NCBI RefSeq assembly: GCF_000931935.2
Contig: NZ_AZAC01000083.1
Location: 36,788 to 100,787 of the forward strand
Source of the DNA: Dethiosulfatarculus sandiegensis
GTDB lineage: Bacteria > Desulfobacterota > Desulfarculia > Desulfarculales > Desulfarculaceae
Direction: 5' to 3'
Length of the DNA stretch: 64,000 nt
Below, piece by piece: positions 1-8,425 of the stretch; position 1 is the stretch's first letter, and each line of letters begins with the position of its first letter. A program made the translations under genes and the position numbers. The notes below the pieces were generated by a model that searched no databases, was not told where the DNA came from, and saw only the letters and a program-made list of their open reading frames with translations.

Positions 1-620
1 AGGGAGCCGTCCACTTCCCCTTTTTCCAGGGAGCCGGCCACCTGGTTCCAGGTAGCCATGCATTCTGTCTCCAGGGTGAAGAGTTCGGGCTTGAAATGAC
101 CGGTGTCAGCCAGGTGTTTTAATACGCCCAGAACCAGGTGGTCTGTGATCTGGATATGGCCCATCTTGATTTTAAGGCGTCCGTCCGCCGTGGTCTGCGG
201 GGTTCTGGTGTAGGTTTTACCGTTTTCAGCGGCCTCGCCGGAGATAGCGGCTCCCATGACATTTTGCAGCTCTTCAGAGGTGAAGGGCTTGGAGACCATT
301 CCGCTGATGCCCGCCTCTTTGGCCTTGGTGACCTGGGTTCTTTCGCCCTGGGCCGTGGCCATGATAAAGGGGGTTTCCTTGCGTTTGGCATCGGCCCTGA
401 CCCATAAAAGCAGCTCATAGCCGTCTTTTATCGGCATGTTCCAGTCGCTTATGATCAGATCGACCTTTTGATCCGTCTTGAGCTGGTCAATTGCATCCTG
501 ACCGTCCTTGGCCTCAAGCACATTGGAAAAACCAAGGTCATTTATGATCTTGATTTCCATTTTGCGCATGATTTCAGAGTCTTCGACCAAAAGGATAATC
601 ATATTGGGGTCTAGCGACAT
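1..620 (-). CDS. Response regulator with C-terminal substrate-binding-like domain (3' end cut by window edge)
   Basis: At least 206 residues, reading off the left edge. The first ~125 residues are a CheY-like receiver: acidic pair in LLVEDSEIM, phospho-acceptor Asp in LIISDWNMP, Thr/Ala switch region MATAQGE and the Lys in VSKPF. From about residue 145 the sequence (LKIKMGHIQITDHLVLG, then ETECMATWNQVAGSLEKGE) resembles the start of the NMT1/CmpA-like periplasmic-binding fold found in sulfate-reducer proteins; that second assignment is inferred from recognition only. A clean AGGAGGTGACTCC ribosome site precedes the ATG. Such proteins would couple phosphorelay input to ligand sensing in the cytoplasm. 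The true length and C-terminal domain cannot be seen here. Confidence 0.8.
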   Translation of the reverse strand, partial: MSLDPNMIILLVEDSEIMRKMEIKIINDLGFSNVLEAKDGQDAIDQLKTDQKVDLIISDWNMPIKDGYELLLWVRADAKRKETPFIMATAQGERTQVTKAKEAGISGMVSKPFTSEELQNVMGAAISGEAAENGKTYTRTPQTTADGRLKIKMGHIQITDHLVLGVLKHLADTGHFKPELFTLETECMATWNQVAGSLEKGEVDGS

Positions 621-1209
621 GGAGTCACCTCCTGAATGATTTTGGTTCGGATAGGGTTTCGATCTAGCTTCACAAAAAAATGATTCCTCAGGTTGCTTTT
701 TGGTCCTGAACGTCCCCTTTGGCTTTTATCTGAGAAAAGGGGACCGCAGAAACAGCACCTGACGAATCACCTTTACCTGGCTTTTGGCATGAGCGCATGC
801 CTCTTTATACAATTGTAAACGTTATTCCGGGGATTTCAGTTAAAAACAAGTGTTAATCCCGAGTCTTTGCCCTTTCCTGGGCAATTATCCTTGCGCAGCT
901 TTGCAAAAGGGTTAGAGCCTGAAAATTGGTTCTTGGGTGCGAAGGGCGGAATAAGAAAGGATTTCGGACCATTATGCCGAATTGCCTGTACATGGAGCCC
1001 CTCCGGCCCCGGAGCATGAGGCAAGATAGCCCACCCGCCGCTTGATGGCGGGATTGACGGCGGACTTTGTTATCCTTTATTCGCGAGGCGGCTGACCTGC
1101 CGCCCTTGTCCGTCCATTCATAGCCCTTATTCTTGATAATATATCACGCTCAATCCGACGGCCACATTAGATGGGTGTTGAAAAACGTATGGCTATGCGG
1201 GCCATAAAC

Positions 1210-1295
1210 ACACCCCAAAAATGCCAGAGCATTTTCGGGGACCCCGAATGATACACCCCAAAAATGCCAGAGCATTTTCGGGGACCCCGAATGAT
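1210..1295. repeat. 43-bp unit in perfect tandem duplication
   Basis: Two adjacent copies with a 43-base period (1210-1252 and 1253-1295). Each unit contains two small self-complementary elements: AAAATGC/GCATTTT separated by four bases, and CGGGG/CCCCG around a single A. Each copy could therefore fold into a double hairpin. Confidence 0.9.
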
Positions 1296-1331
1296 GCCCC
1301 GCCATTCCGCGCAGCTTTGGAAAACAAGTGA

Positions 1332-1364
1332 GCAAGTTGCTGAAATTTAATTTCAGCAACTTGC
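1332..1364 (-). terminator. 15-bp perfect inverted repeat 3' of the NYN gene
   Basis: Arms GCAAGTTGCTGAAAT and its exact complement, separated by TTA. It lies about 35 bases beyond the stop codon of the NYN gene and could end its transcript, but no T-tract follows, so it may equally be a repeat element of the REP/MITE kind. Confidence 0.5.
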
Positions 1365-1398
1365 CTGCTAGATGGGTGCTTGAGGAATATCTCCCTTG

Positions 1399-2157
1399 TC
1401 AGGAGCCGAATCCAGCCACAGTGTAAGTGCCTGAGCGGGCGTCGGTGCGCAGGGAAAGCAGGCCTTTTTTTTCGGCATCCAGCAAGAGGTCGCTGAAGCT
1501 TCTGTAGCCGCAGTAGGATTCGTCAAAAGAGGGTTTTTTCCTTTTCATGGTGTCTTTCACCATGGAGGAGTAGATGATCTCCTTGTTTTCCCTCATAAGG
1601 GCCGAGACGGACTGCAAAAGCAGGTCAAAGGCCTGGCGTTTTTCCTTGGATATTCCCTTGGGAAGATTCGGCGGAGTGCCGATCGACCTTTCAAGGTCTT
1701 CGTAATAAACGAACTCGTCGCAGTTGTCCCTCAAAAGGTCGCTGGTGGAGGCCTTCATACCCAGCCCGATCACCATTTTGCCGTTTTCCTTCAGCTTTGA
1801 GACCAGGGGGGAGAAGTCGCTGTCTCCACTGACTATAACAAAAGTGCTTACATGTATTTTCTGGTAGCACAGGTCCATGGCATCTACGCAAAGGCGGATG
1901 TCGGCGGAGTTTTTACCGGTCTGGCTGCGTTTGGGGATCTCGATGAGTTCTATGGCCAGTTCGTGCAGTTCATGCTTGTATTTGTTAAATCGTGACCAGT
2001 CGGCATAGGCCTTCTTGACCACAACCTTGCCCTTCTCCACCAGCCTTTCCAAGACGATGTTCATGTCAAAGTTTTTGTTTCGGGGAAAACCTTGGGCCAG
2101 GTTTTCAAAATCAATAAAAACTGCAAGTGTGGTGTCTCTGATTTCAGTCGATTCCAT
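1399..2157 (-). CDS. NYN-domain (LabA/DUF88-like) protein with C-terminal LOTUS/OST-HTH domain
   Basis: 252 residues from the ATG of MESTEIRD. The N-terminal half is a NYN domain, a PIN-like metal-dependent nuclease fold: AVFIDFENLA supplies the first catalytic Asp, ADIRLCVDAMD the central acidic residues and IVSGDSDFSPLV the C-terminal SGDSDF motif. The last ~80 residues (KEKRQAFDLLLQS to the end) look like a LOTUS/OST-HTH RNA-binding winged helix. The expected role is RNA cleavage or RNA regulation in the cytoplasm; the target is unknown. The frame stays open another 80 codons upstream, but that extension lacks family similarity, and a TATAAT-like box sits just before the chosen ATG. The ribosome site is weak. 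Confidence 0.85.
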   Translation of the reverse strand: MESTEIRDTTLAVFIDFENLAQGFPRNKNFDMNIVLERLVEKGKVVVKKAYADWSRFNKYKHELHELAIELIEIPKRSQTGKNSADIRLCVDAMDLCYQKIHVSTFVIVSGDSDFSPLVSKLKENGKMVIGLGMKASTSDLLRDNCDEFVYYEDLERSIGTPPNLPKGISKEKRQAFDLLLQSVSALMRENKEIIYSSMVKDTMKRKKPSFDESYCGYRSFSDLLLDAEKKGLLSLRTDARSGTYTVAGFGS

Positions 2158-2611
2158 AGGTCTTACCAAATTATATTTTGCAACGGCCGGGATTTTTTTA
2201 TCCCCCGGCTTGGCAATTTGCCGTGACAGTTGTGGACCGCCTGGATTTTTCATGATGCAGGTTAAGCCTTTTTGCCAAAGTGGAGCACCGGAAGGGAAAA
2301 AGACTTCGACCGGATTCCCAGACAGCCCGGTTAATATAATAGCTAAAAAATAAATAAATTCAAGAGCTTGCCACATTTTTTCTTTGGTGCCATCCAAAAG
2401 CTGGCGTCCGGAAAGTCTTTGTTCGCATCTTTTTGAACAACTTGTGGCTTTCTGTAATTACACAGTACCACACCGAAATAACTATGACCATATCGTCAAC
2501 TCATCGCCTATTGCTTGCAAATTAGGCAATAGACGGAGAAAATAAAAAAAAGCCCCATGTAAGCCCCCCCCACAGCGGCAAATCAACTTGCCGTACAGGA
2601 GGTATCGGCCA
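2158..2611. other. Divergent intergenic region
   Basis: About 450 bases between the NYN gene and the glycogen phosphorylase gene, so both promoters should be here. A 7-bp inverted repeat (CTATTGC/GCAATAG, 2508-2532) is visible ahead of glgP. No coding frame is credible. Confidence 0.5.
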
Positions 2612-5164
2612 GTGAAACCCACCCTTATGTTTAAAATAAAGCCCAATCTGCCGCCTCTTTTGGAACCGCTTCGCTCCATCAGCGGCAATTTATGGTTCAG
2701 TTGGCATTCAGAGGCTGTGGAGCTGTTTCAGCGCCTGGGAGGAGCCCTGTGGGCTGAATTGAATCATAACCCCACCGCACTTTTAAACCAGCTCAGTCAG
2801 GCCCGTTTGGAAGAACTGGCCAGGGACAATGGTTTTGTGGCTGAGGTGGAGCGGGTGGCAGGCCAGCTTGCCGCCTATCAGGACGTGCAAAACTGTCCGT
2901 TCTTGGGAAACGAGGTTCCCGATTTTTTCAAGGTGGCCTATTTTTCCGCTGAATATGGATTGGCCGATTGCCTGCCGATCTATTCAGGCGGCCTGGGCAT
3001 GCTGAGCGGTGACCACCTGAAAAGCGCAAGCGACTTGAACCTGCCGCTTATCGGGGTGGGACTGGCTTATGGCCAGGGATATTTCAACCAATACCTAAAT
3101 CCGGACGGATGGCAGCAGGAAGGCTATAAACCCAATGATTTCTGGAATTTGCCAACCGAACTGCTAAAGGAAGATTCAGGCGAGCTGGTTAAGATATCGG
3201 TTGATATTCAAGGCCGCGCGCTGACTGCCCAGGTCTGGAAGGTCATGGTGGGGCGTATCACGCTTTACCTTATGGATGCCAATCTGGAGGAGAACCCGCC
3301 TGATTTCCGGGCAATCACCTATCAGCTTTACGGCGGTGACCGCCAGATGCGCATCCGGCAGGAAATTCTTCTGGGCATCGGCGGGGTGCGGCTCTTGGAG
3401 CGGCTCGGAATACAACCCAATGTGTTGCATATGAACGAGGGGCACAGCGCCTTTGCCGCCCTGGAACGCATTCGTCAATTGCGCCTTAAGTTCGGGCTTT
3501 CCTTTGACGAAGCCTGTGAAGCAGTCAAGGCCAGCACCTGCTTCACCACCCATACCCCGGTTCCGGCGGGAAACGACTATTTTGACCCCGAGCTGGTGAG
3601 AAGGCACTTTGCCGGTTATGTGGAGGAGCTGGGAATCAGCATGCCGGTGCTGTTGGGGTTTGGCAGGATACACCCCAGGGATCAGCAGGAGCTTTTTTGC
3701 ATGACCGTGCTGGCCTTGCGGCTAAGCTCCTTCAGCAACGGAGTCAGTAAACTTCACGGCGAGGTGAGCCGCCATATGTGGCGCGAGGTTTGGCCCCACT
3801 TTCCCCTGGAAGATGTGCCCATAAGCCATATCACCAACGGGGTCCACATTCCCAGCTGGATATCCTCGGACATGGCTTATCTGTATGACCGTTATCTGGG
3901 CCCGGCCTGGATGGAGAACTCCGACTACCGGGGAGTCTGGTCTTCTGTGCGTCAGATCCCGGATGCAGAGCTTTGGCGGGCCCATGAAAGAAGGCGCACC
4001 CGTTCGGTGGCTTTTCTGCGTAAGAGGCTTAGTGAACAGGTGAAGCGTCAGGGAGGAAGCGCCGAACAGCTCGCCCAGGCGGCCGAGGCCTTGAATCCGG
4101 AGACCTTGACCCTGGTTTTTGCCAGGCGTTTTGCGACTTATAAAAGGGCGGTGCTTTTGCTGTCAGACCCGGACAGGCTTTCCGCCATATTGAATAATCC
4201 CAAAAGGCCGGTGCAGGTGGTTTTTGCGGGCAAGGCTCACCCCAGGGACAACGAGGGCAAGGAGTATATCCGCAAGGTGGTGGCCCTGGGCAAGGACCCG
4301 CGTTTCAGGCAGAAACTTGTGTTCATAGAGGATTATGACATTAATGTGGCCCGCTACCTGGTGCAGGGCGCGGATGTATGGTTGAACACGCCCCAGCGCC
4401 CCTTGGAGGCCTGCGGAACCAGCGGAATGAAGGCCGCGGCCAATGGAGCGCTTAACCTGAGCATCCTGGACGGTTGGTGGGACGAGGCCTTTGAACCGGG
4501 AGTGGGCTGGGCCATAGGCGCGGGCGAGGAATACCAGGATGCCCAGGAACAGAATCGCATAGAGGCAAACGCCCTTTACCGGATTCTGGAAGACGAGGTG
4601 GTGCCCCTTTTCTATAACCGGGGCGAAGACGACCTGCCCAGGGGCTGGATTGAATACATGAAAAAATCCCTTTCCCATCTCTGCCCGGAATTCAATACTC
4701 ATCGCATGTTGGCCGACTATACCGAAGAGGGCTATCTGCCGGCCGCAGTGCGGTATAACGCCCTTGTATCAGATGACTTTGAAAGGGCCAGGGAACTCGG
4801 CGCCTGGGTGCGCAAGATCATGGAAAATTGGGGACAGGTCAAGGTGATAGAGGTCACCAGCAACGCGCCGGACACCTTGTATTGGGGTGATGAAATAGAG
4901 ATAAGGGCCAGGGTGCGTTTGGGAGAGCTTTTCCCGAGTGACGTGGCCTGCGACCTTTATTTCGGCCCCCTGGATGCAGACGGTGAATTTAAGAAAAGGG
5001 AAACCAAATCCATGGAGGCCGCCGGGCAGGAGAACGGGGAATACCTGTTCCATGGAAGGTTGAAAAGCCCCTGGACCGGACGTATGGGCCTTACCGTGCG
5101 GCTGGTGCCTTTTGCTCCCCAGCTGAGCTCCAAACATTCCCTGGGCCTGGCGGTCTGGGGATGA
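2612..5164 (+). CDS. glgP: Alpha-glucan (glycogen) phosphorylase
   Basis: 850 residues of glycosyltransferase family 35. It removes glucose-1-phosphate from glycogen or maltodextrin using pyridoxal phosphate. The N-terminal ~110 residues match the DUF3417 module of the short bacterial type; the PLP site is in EACGTSGMKAAANGA with Lys607 as the Schiff-base lysine; the substrate-loop motif IYSGGLGMLSGDHLKSAS is intact. I chose the GTG at 2612 because AGGAGG lies nine bases upstream (2597-2602); an ATG 24 bases earlier in frame has no ribosome site and would overlap this one. The gene stands alone, followed by a hairpin terminator shared with a convergent gene. Confidence 0.95.
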   Translation: MKPTLMFKIKPNLPPLLEPLRSISGNLWFSWHSEAVELFQRLGGALWAELNHNPTALLNQLSQARLEELARDNGFVAEVERVAGQLAAYQDVQNCPFLGNEVPDFFKVAYFSAEYGLADCLPIYSGGLGMLSGDHLKSASDLNLPLIGVGLAYGQGYFNQYLNPDGWQQEGYKPNDFWNLPTELLKEDSGELVKISVDIQGRALTAQVWKVMVGRITLYLMDANLEENPPDFRAITYQLYGGDRQMRIRQEILLGIGGVRLLERLGIQPNVLHMNEGHSAFAALERIRQLRLKFGLSFDEACEAVKASTCFTTHTPVPAGNDYFDPELVRRHFAGYVEELGISMPVLLGFGRIHPRDQQELFCMTVLALRLSSFSNGVSKLHGEVSRHMWREVWPHFPLEDVPISHITNGVHIPSWISSDMAYLYDRYLGPAWMENSDYRGVWSSVRQIPDAELWRAHERRRTRSVAFLRKRLSEQVKRQGGSAEQLAQAAEALNPETLTLVFARRFATYKRAVLLLSDPDRLSAILNNPKRPVQVVFAGKAHPRDNEGKEYIRKVVALGKDPRFRQKLVFIEDYDINVARYLVQGADVWLNTPQRPLEACGTSGMKAAANGALNLSILDGWWDEAFEPGVGWAIGAGEEYQDAQEQNRIEANALYRILEDEVVPLFYNRGEDDLPRGWIEYMKKSLSHLCPEFNTHRMLADYTEEGYLPAAVRYNALVSDDFERARELGAWVRKIMENWGQVKVIEVTSNAPDTLYWGDEIEIRARVRLGELFPSDVACDLYFGPLDADGEFKKRETKSMEAAGQENGEYLFHGRLKSPWTGRMGLTVRLVPFAPQLSSKHSLGLAVWG

Positions 5165-5183
5165 CCCTGAAAAAAAGAATGAA

Positions 5184-5220
5184 AAGGCTCTTTTCCACAC
5201 AGGGAAAGAGCCTTCTTAGT
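5184..5220. terminator. Bidirectional hairpin between convergent genes
   Basis: Arms AAGGCTCTTTTCC and GGAAAGAGCCTT (one extra T in the left arm), followed by CTTAGT. Placed between the glgP stop and the stop of the convergent minus-strand gene, so it probably serves both. Confidence 0.75.
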
Positions 5221-5233
5221 CTGGTTTCTAACC

Positions 5234-5749
5234 TCAGCGGGTGGGGGGACGGTAAGAATCCAGAAGCGAGGCGTTTCTCGGCGCGTTTAAAGAGGGGCGG
5301 TTGGCTGAAAGATTGCGTTCCATCCATTTGCGGGTCAGTACATAGGTCTGCTCGCCATCCCTCATTGGCCCCCGGCCCAAAAATTCAATCTCAAGCCACT
5401 CCTGCAAGAGATTTTCCGCTTGGTTCCGATCCAGGCCCAGCAACCTGCTAATCTCGGCAAGGGTCTGGTTTTCATTTTCATTGAACATGGGCAGGACCCG
5501 TTTTTGCATCTTGGTCAAGTTCTTGCGGGCCGCGGCCGCTTCTTTTTCCCGCTCCTTGGCCGGGTCTGCATCCTGTTCCAGGTCAGGCAGGCCTTCTTTT
5601 AGAAAACGACCGGCCTGGGCCATGAAGGCCTGGGCGGCCCAGTCACCCAAAAGCCTCTCCTCTATCAGCTTTCTGGCCGGTGGAGTTTTGAGAAAGGCCT
5701 GCCAGAGATTGTAAACACCCTCGCTGACTTTAAGTTCAATGGTGGGCAT
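5234..5749 (-). CDS. Hypothetical protein with possible winged-helix segment
   Basis: 171 residues starting MPTIELKVSEGV, with GGAAAGG eight bases before the ATG. I do not recognise a named family. Residues ~60-80 are rich in Lys, Glu and Ala and predicted helical; residues ~80-135 (NENQTLAEISRLLGLDRNQ followed by a Leu/Glu helix and a basic turn) have the look of a helix-turn-helix of the MarR/winged type. The C-terminal 30 residues are Arg/Asn/Pro-rich and likely disordered. No signal peptide or membrane segment is seen. The frame runs open upstream, but that stretch overlaps the divergent gene's leader and is not family-like. Confidence 0.6.
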   Translation of the reverse strand: MPTIELKVSEGVYNLWQAFLKTPPARKLIEERLLGDWAAQAFMAQAGRFLKEGLPDLEQDADPAKEREKEAAAARKNLTKMQKRVLPMFNENENQTLAEISRLLGLDRNQAENLLQEWLEIEFLGRGPMRDGEQTYVLTRKWMERNLSANRPSLNAPRNASLLDSYRPPTR

Positions 5750-6074
5750 AACAAAAAACCTTTCCGGCGATTGAGTTTGATCCTTAAGACAGGTCTTTTC
5801 CGGCCCGCCTTCCAATTTCAGACACGGGTGTTTTCCAAGTAAACCCTTTGCCTTTGCCGGTCGGTATCGACCTGGGAGTTTTGTCGGGTTCTCCCCAAAA
5901 AACCTTGAAGGGCGGTCTTGATTTCCCATGTCTCGTATGCTTTTGCCTAGAATGATATTATTACCATTATGCTCTTTTGGATACCACAAACCGCTCTTAA
6001 ACCCCGGCTCAGCACAGGGGGCTTTTTTCCTGACCGGTTTAAAAAACCGGCGCAACAGAATCTGGTTGGAGACC
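5750..6074. other. Divergent intergenic region with a short palindrome
   Basis: About 325 bases between divergent genes. A CCGGTTT-AAA-AAACCGG palindrome (6034-6050) lies just before the start of the sugar-isomerase-like gene and could be an operator. Nothing else is clear. Confidence 0.45.
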
Positions 6075-7223
6075 ATGCCCGAACCTGTAATCTGGATAAT
6101 GACCGATGCCGCAGCCTTGAACCAGGCAAAAGAACTTAGAGACCGTCTTGGCCAAAAGGCGAACAGCCTGATCCTGGCCCCCCAAGGGGTTGCGGGCGCA
6201 GACCTTAACCTGGGGCCTGCGCCTGACCTGCTGCTGGCGCTTACGGGCTGCCCCCTTGAATTGCGCCCCCGCGCCTGCGCGCTTATGGCCCAAAAACCGC
6301 CCAAAGGCCTTGATTGCCTGCCTTGCCCGGTGCTCGGCAACAATGAATCCGCTTTCCTGGAAGGCGGCTTGCCCCCTGATCCCGGCCAGGCGGCTTTATT
6401 GCTGCTTGAACTTTCTCACCAGGTGTTTACTCCGCCCTGGCTTGAAAAGGTGCAGGTTAATCTTCCCCTGACCTACCTTTTGAACGGATATGGGGAGTTG
6501 GTTAAAAATTATCCGCTTAATTTGGAGATAGGCATAGACGCGGGCGCCCTGGACGGCCTGGGCCGGGCGGAATTGGATCTGGCCAAGGAGCTTTTGGCAG
6601 GCAGAAAATTGACCGCCCATCTTCCTTTCAAGGACCTGGTCCCCGCAAGCAATGACCCCCTTATAAGCCGGGCAGCCCGTGAAAGGCTGGCCAAGGCAAT
6701 GGACTGGGCTTATGAACTGGGGGCCTTCCAGATGGTGATGCACCTGGGTTATGATTGGCGCATACACCGGGATCTGGACGAGTTTGCCGATAATTTTAGG
6801 GATAACTTAGGGCCTCTGGCGGATAAGGCCCTGGATCGCGGCTTGAGCCTGGCTTTGGAAAACACCTTTGAACCCGGGCCGCAGGTGCTTGAAGCAGTGC
6901 TCGAGCGCCTGGGCAAGGGCCCCGGTTTGGGGTTTTGTCTGGATGTGGGGCATGCCATGTCTTTTGGCAGGGCCTCGCTGGCCGAGTGGTGGCAGGGGCT
7001 TAAGGGGCATCTTCTGGAGATGCACCTGCACGACAACTTGGGCGATGATGACCGGCACCTGCCCCCGGGCTGGGGCAAGGCGGACTGGCCCGGCCTGAGA
7101 TCCCGGCTTGACGCCCAGGAGAAATTGCCGGTCTTGACCCTGGAGCCACACCAGGAACCCTATCTTTGGGCCTCCTTACGCGGGCTTCTGAAACTGTGGG
7201 GAGACCCGTTTGGAAGCGATTAA
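6075..7223 (+). CDS. TIM-barrel protein of the sugar phosphate isomerase/epimerase (AP-endonuclease-2-like) family
   Basis: 382 residues. The C-terminal ~250 residues form a xylose-isomerase-like TIM barrel: LEIGIDAGALD, LTAHLPFKD, MVMHLGYDW, LALENTFEPG, LGFCLDVGHA and LEMHLHDNLGDDDRHLPPG supply the Glu, His and Asp residues that bind a divalent metal in this superfamily. The N-terminal ~130 residues (after MPEPVIWIMTDA) are a separate region that I cannot assign. The substrate is unknown. The ATG at 6075 is the best guess; an in-frame TTG lies three codons upstream and the ribosome site (GGTTGGAG) is poor. The stop codon overlaps the next start as TAATG, so the following membrane protein is translationally coupled. 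Confidence 0.75.
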   Translation: MPEPVIWIMTDAAALNQAKELRDRLGQKANSLILAPQGVAGADLNLGPAPDLLLALTGCPLELRPRACALMAQKPPKGLDCLPCPVLGNNESAFLEGGLPPDPGQAALLLLELSHQVFTPPWLEKVQVNLPLTYLLNGYGELVKNYPLNLEIGIDAGALDGLGRAELDLAKELLAGRKLTAHLPFKDLVPASNDPLISRAARERLAKAMDWAYELGAFQMVMHLGYDWRIHRDLDEFADNFRDNLGPLADKALDRGLSLALENTFEPGPQVLEAVLERLGKGPGLGFCLDVGHAMSFGRASLAEWWQGLKGHLLEMHLHDNLGDDDRHLPPGWGKADWPGLRSRLDAQEKLPVLTLEPHQEPYLWASLRGLLKLWGDPFGSD

Positions 7224-7771
7224 TGGCGCTGGAAAAAGGGAAAATACGCCTTAAGCCGATTTTGATCAAGCTTGTCACTGTGCTGGCTGCCTTGGGCTTG
7301 TTATTCCTGGGCTGGGACACCGGGCGTAAGGAGAGCCAAAAGGAGCTTAAGTTACTCGGCAGCAAGGTGCGGCTTTTGGAACAAAAGAACCGCAGGCTGC
7401 ATTCGGAAAATAAAAGCCTTAGCTCCCGGCTTTTTCGTTGCCAATTGGGTGAAAAGTCCAGGCAGTATAAGGAGAGACGCCCCGAACCAAAAGCAGTGGT
7501 GCGCAACCTGGTTTTATCCAGGGGGCGCTCTGTATTGATTGCAGATCAAAAAGCCACGGTTGTATTGGATGAGGTGCTTAAGTCTCCGGAACGGGCCCGG
7601 ATTCGGTTCGGGGTCTTGGGCCGGCCGCAGTCCGTGCGTGAGCTTAAGGCCGGGGCCAGCCTTTCCTTTGAGGTGGGGAAAAGGCAGGTGCATCTGGTGG
7701 TGAAGGCCATCCATGCCTCCAGCGCCCGCATATCAGTGGTTATCCCGCCCCGCCCCGATGATAAGTCCTGA
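7223..7771 (+). CDS. Small membrane-anchored coiled-coil protein, function unknown
   Basis: 182 residues. After a short basic start (MALEKGKIRLK) comes one transmembrane helix at about residues 13-31 (ILIKLVTVLAALGLLFLGW), then a Lys/Glu/Leu-rich heptad stretch to ~residue 75, then a basic linker and a beta-rich C-terminal domain (VLDEVLKSPERARIRFGVLG...). This arrangement would place the last domain in the periplasm. GGAAG precedes the ATG, which shares one base with the upstream stop codon. I do not recognise a family; coupling to the TIM-barrel gene is the only functional hint. Confidence 0.65.
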   Translation: MALEKGKIRLKPILIKLVTVLAALGLLFLGWDTGRKESQKELKLLGSKVRLLEQKNRRLHSENKSLSSRLFRCQLGEKSRQYKERRPEPKAVVRNLVLSRGRSVLIADQKATVVLDEVLKSPERARIRFGVLGRPQSVRELKAGASLSFEVGKRQVHLVVKAIHASSARISVVIPPRPDDKS

Positions 7772-7796
7772 ATTCTCCAGACCGGTTCCTCATAGA

Positions 7797-7812
7797 CCGC
7801 CGGAGCCGGCGG
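7797..7812 (+). terminator. Small GC hairpin after the coiled-coil gene
   Basis: CCGCCGG-AG-CCGGCGG, 25 bases after the stop codon. No T-tract, so termination is uncertain. Confidence 0.35.
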
Positions 7813-8015
7813 CAAGGAGGAAAAAGGCGTGTGGTTTTAACATTTGTTTTGCCGGAAAAGGACGGTCCGCTCCGTTTGCTTGGCTGGGGTGAAAAGAGGC
7901 CTTTTCAGACCCCGGGGGCAGCGGGAAACAGCCCATTTGGCGGACCTTGAATGACGGTACTTTAAAACACGGAATGAATGCCCGACCCGTGCTGAGGCTG
8001 TAAAAAAAAGCCTTA

Positions 8016-8043
8016 AAGCCCCCCGGCCCCGGACGGGGGGCTT
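8016..8043 (-). terminator. Intrinsic terminator of the IHF-like gene
   Basis: Ten-base arms AAGCCCCCCG/CGGGGGGCTT around an eight-base loop, only 13 bases beyond the stop codon. Read on the minus strand the hairpin is followed shortly by a run of eight T residues. Confidence 0.85.
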
Positions 8044-8056
8044 GTAATCGTCGGAA

Positions 8057-8425
8057 TTAGAAATAACCCGGCCTAAGTGCCTGACCGTTTGCATTTTCCT
8101 TGGATTCATCGTCTTTTTCGCCGGCTGGTCCCGGTTCTCCGTCACTGCCTTGGATATTGGCTTTCAGCACCCTGGAGGGCCTGAAGGTCACCACCTTGCG
8201 GGAGGGAAGAATCAGGGGGTCGCCGGTCTGGGGGTTGCGCCCCCTTCTTTGGGACTTGGCCCGCACCGACCATTTACCGAAGCCGCTGATCAAAACCTCA
8301 TCCCCAGAGGCCAGGGCGTGCTTTATCAGCTCCAAAGCCCTTTCCACTGCGTCCACCGCTTCGTTTTTGGATAATTGGCCTTTGGCATACACTTGAGCGA
8401 TTATATCTGCCTTGGTCAAGGTCAT
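8057..8425 (-). CDS. Integration host factor alpha-like DNA-bending protein with acidic C-terminal tail
   Basis: 122 residues. The first ~92 residues follow the HU/IHF fold and the alpha-subunit pattern: MTLTKADII at the start, GFGKWSVRAKSQRRGRNPQTGD for the beta-arm entry with the Pro used for intercalation, and VVTFRPSRVLKANI at the end of the core. It should bend DNA as a dimer and shape the nucleoid, promoters and recombination sites. The last ~30 residues (GSDGEPGPAGEKDDESKEN...) are acidic and Gly/Pro-rich, longer than the usual ~95-100 residue family length. GGGAGGAGT stands five bases before the chosen ATG; upstream in-frame codons are ignored for that reason. It is transcribed alone. 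Confidence 0.88.
   Translation of the reverse strand: MTLTKADIIAQVYAKGQLSKNEAVDAVERALELIKHALASGDEVLISGFGKWSVRAKSQRRGRNPQTGDPLILPSRKVVTFRPSRVLKANIQGSDGEPGPAGEKDDESKENANGQALRPGYF

Larger units (their letters stand above)
621..1398. other. Long intergenic region with repeats, no supported gene
   Basis: About 780 bases between two minus-strand genes. I see no reading frame with a recognisable protein. It holds a hairpin of GCC-rich arms near 1039-1057, a 43-bp tandem duplication (1210-1295), a 15-bp perfect inverted repeat (1332-1364) and two direct copies of TAGATGGGTG (1168-1177 and 1369-1378) that bracket the repeats. The 621-700 part carries the ribosome site and presumably the promoter of the response regulator gene. 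Confidence 0.6.

Noticed and set aside
2482..2688. Small minus-strand frame overlapping the glgP start
   Set aside because: It covers the glgP ribosome site and first codons and has no features of its own.
5750..6343. Long open extension of the minus-strand hypothetical gene (to 6343)
   Set aside because: It overlaps the start of the divergent TIM-barrel gene, has no family-like sequence, and a ribosome site supports the ATG at 5749.
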